A stretch of DNA of 7,710 nucleotides, taken from Dehalococcoidia bacterium. GTDB taxonomy: Bacteria > Chloroflexota > Dehalococcoidia > Tepidiformales > Tepidiformaceae. Made by a program: the position numbers and the translations under genes. The notes beneath the pieces are model-generated. The model was not told where the DNA came from. It searched no databases and saw only the letters and a list, made by a program, of their open reading frames with translations. The DNA lies in assembly GCA_007126855.1 (NCBI GenBank), contig SLAK01000196.1, positions 1-7,710 on the forward strand, given 5' to 3'. Shown here in pieces: positions 6,039 to 7,710 of this stretch; the first letter of the stretch is position 1, and each line of letters starts with the position of its first letter.

Positions 6039-6055
6039 TGGAGGGGCATCCTCCA
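6039..6055 (+). promoter_or_regulatory. Small stem-loop just upstream of the CHASE-receptor ribosome site
   Basis: TGGAGG-GGCAT-CCTCCA is a perfect 6-bp stem with a five-base loop, three bases before the GGAG at 6059-6062 that serves the ATG at 6068. The stem's left arm repeats the Shine-Dalgarno, so the right arm could in principle pair with either copy, although pairing with the true site would leave only a two-base loop. It may influence translation or be fortuitous. Confidence 0.3.
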
Positions 6056-6058
6056 CAT

Positions 6059-6062
6059 GGAG
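6059..6062 (+). promoter_or_regulatory. Ribosome binding site of the CHASE-receptor gene
   Basis: GGAG lies five bases before the ATG at 6068 and eleven before a second in-frame ATG at 6074, which favours 6068. In-frame ATGs at 6035 and 6038 lack any purine-rich site upstream. Confidence 0.5.
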
Positions 6063-6067
6063 TGCGC

Positions 6068-7710
6068 ATGGCAATGAAGCCAGGGGAACGCTTCGTCCGG
6101 GCGTTCCTGACGGGGCGGGGTGTCCCGATTGCTTTGTTCGTGTCCGGGCTGATCGCGGCCGGGGTGGTTTGGGGCGCGCAACAGGAGCGAGCTGCATCGG
6201 ACGCCGAGCAACACTTCCGGCACGAGATAGAGCACGCGGAGGCGCACATCGGCGAGCGAGTGCAAATGTACAAGAAGACGCTCATCAGCGCTGCCGCGGC
6301 GATGAGCGTGAGCCCGGAGCTGGGAAGCGATGCATGGCGTCGCTATACTGCGTCACTCGGGCTGGAGGAGCGTTACCCGGGGATCCTGGGCATGGGCGTC
6401 GTGGTGCCCGTTGAACCCGACGGACTGGACCAGTTCGAAGCCGCGATACGCGCGCATGAGGACCCGGCTTTTGCCGTGCGTGATGGCGGGGGCGTTGACG
6501 CAGGGCTGTACCCGCCCAAGGTGGTGGTGCGAAGCGAGCCGCGAGACGCGAACCCCGCCGCGATTGGCCTGGACATCGCGGCGAGCCCGGCGCTGCGCGT
6601 GACGGCGGAAGTTGCACGCGATACCGGGGAGCCAGTGATGACTCCAGCGCTCGTGCTGGACGATGAGCGCGAGCAGACCGGCTTCTGGATCCTGGCGCCG
6701 TATTACCGTGACGGCGCACCGCTCAACAGGGTAGAAGAGCGGCGTGCGGCCCACCTGGGCTGGGTGTTTGCGCCAGTGATGGCCGAGGACCTGTTTGCGG
6801 GTGCGCGCCATCAGACAGACGTGACCTTCGCAGTGGTGGACCCGCACCATCTCAGCGAGAGCCGACTGGTCTTTGGCGGCCTCAGTCGAGAGCCGGGTCA
6901 ACCCGGAGAATATCTCGAAGAGACTGCGCTGGAGCTGCTGGGACAGACGTGGGTACTGCGATGGCAGCGGGGCGAGACATTTCCGGGAGGGGATGCTTCG
7001 GGGGCGATGTCGCTGCCGGTGCTGATCGGGGCCGTCGCGGTTGTCCTTGCGTGGGGCGCATGGCTACTGCAGCGGCGGCTGGCGCGGTCGGACGTCGCCG
7101 CGGCAAGGAGCAATGCCGCGCTGGCCCGGAGCGAGGCGCGGCTGCGCGAGATGTTCGAGAACGCCTACGACATGATCTTCACCATGAACCGGGAGAAGTG
7201 TTTCACGTCGGTGAACCGGGCGATGGAGACGATCACGAAGTACCCGCGCCAGGAACTGGTGGGGATGCCGGTGGCGAACATCATTGAACCATCTGACTTC
7301 GAGCTCGTTACGGGGCGGGTCCGCGAGATGATGCAGCTAGGGACAGATGGGCTGCACGAACACATGCGACTGCGGACCAGGGAGGGGGACGAGGTCATTG
7401 TTGAGGTGAGCCTGCGGTCGCTCATGGACGGCGACGAGGTCACCGGCTTCCAGGGTATTGCACGGGACGTGACGGAGCGGCACCGGGCGGCGCAGGCGCT
7501 GCAGGAGGAACGGCAGCGCTCCGAGGACATCATCACAGCGATCCCCGACCTGTTGTTCCGGCTGGATGGAAGTGGCGTGGTGCTCGATGTCCGGGCGCCG
7601 GACGGACATCCCGCGGCGAGCAGGCTGGACGAGATGGCGGGCCGGGATCTGCGTTCGTGCATCCAGGCGGGCAAGATGCCGGACATCATGGACGCGCTGG
7701 AGGAAGCCCG
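6068..7710 (+). CDS. CHASE-domain sensory receptor with PAS domains (3' end cut by window)
   Basis: N-terminal 547 residues of a transmembrane signalling protein. Residues about 19-36 form the first membrane helix. The extracytoplasmic part (about 37-314) carries a CHASE domain, a sensor of small ligands: YPGILGMGVVVPV (103-115), AIGLDIAASPALRVTAEVA (165-183), GEPVMTPALVL (187-197) and GFWILAPYY (205-213) are typical. A second helix follows at about 315-335, then a short helical linker (about 337-362), a PAS domain (about 358-455) with its PAC end GFQGIARDVTER (460-471), and a second PAS starting near 485 (IITAIPDLLFRLDGSG). The gene leaves the window within this second PAS, so the output module (histidine kinase, GGDEF/EAL or other) is not visible. 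It is transcribed divergently from coaX and shares a 199-base intergenic region with it; no functional link follows from that. The start at 6068 is preferred for its GGAG; 6074 or 6035 are alternatives. Confidence 0.93.
   Translation, partial: MAMKPGERFVRAFLTGRGVPIALFVSGLIAAGVVWGAQQERAASDAEQHFRHEIEHAEAHIGERVQMYKKTLISAAAAMSVSPELGSDAWRRYTASLGLEERYPGILGMGVVVPVEPDGLDQFEAAIRAHEDPAFAVRDGGGVDAGLYPPKVVVRSEPRDANPAAIGLDIAASPALRVTAEVARDTGEPVMTPALVLDDEREQTGFWILAPYYRDGAPLNRVEERRAAHLGWVFAPVMAEDLFAGARHQTDVTFAVVDPHHLSESRLVFGGLSREPGQPGEYLEETALELLGQTWVLRWQRGETFPGGDASGAMSLPVLIGAVAVVLAWGAWLLQRRLARSDVAAARSNAALARSEARLREMFENAYDMIFTMNREKCFTSVNRAMETITKYPRQELVGMPVANIIEPSDFELVTGRVREMMQLGTDGLHEHMRLRTREGDEVIVEVSLRSLMDGDEVTGFQGIARDVTERHRAAQALQEERQRSEDIITAIPDLLFRLDGSGVVLDVRAPDGHPAASRLDEMAGRDLRSCIQAGKMPDIMDALEEA

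Noticed and set aside
6353..6901. 182-codon minus-strand open frame opposite the CHASE domain
   Set aside because: It is rich in Arg and His with no motif, and the plus strand encodes a coherent CHASE domain across the same bases.

Overview
The window is GC-rich, densely coding bacterial chromosome. Six genes lie on the minus strand and one truncated gene lies on the plus strand after a divergent intergenic region. No RNA gene, mobile element, CRISPR array or long repeat was found. The organism cannot be named from the sequence alone. A lipoprotein with AMIN-like, Gmad2 and VanY domains, an F420-type PPOX oxidoreductase, and a CoaBC without the usual CoaC Asn and Cys fit a high-GC Chloroflexota or Actinomycetota-type bacterium. 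That placement is inference at low confidence.

Minus strand, read in the direction of transcription: coaX (type III pantothenate kinase, 5868-5092) overlaps coaBC (5105-3846) by 14 bases. Together they carry out three of the five steps from pantothenate to coenzyme A. After a 126-base gap come an unrecognised 138-residue protein (3719-3303) and, overlapping it by four bases, a membrane-anchored TPR protein with a long Pro/Ala/Glu-rich linker (3306-2104). A PPOX-fold F420-type oxidoreductase follows 23 bases later (2080-1634). These five genes could be one transcription unit, or two if the candidate promoter near 3731-3760 is real. After 228 non-coding bases with a near-palindrome and a stem-loop comes a D-Ala-D-Ala carboxypeptidase-type lipoprotein (1405 to beyond base 1), cut by the window edge within its last catalytic motif.

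Plus strand: after a 199-base divergent intergenic region, a signalling receptor starts at 6068 and runs off the window. It has one membrane helix, an extracytoplasmic CHASE domain, a second helix, one complete PAS/PAC domain and the start of another PAS. Its output domain (histidine kinase, GGDEF or other) lies outside the window.

Most of the content is ordinary housekeeping and envelope biology. The points worth a second look are the three-domain lipoprotein peptidase, the paired CoaC active-site replacements, the coupled unknown/TPR gene pair, and three inverted repeats in the intergenic regions. I do not see a convincing new defence or mobile system.
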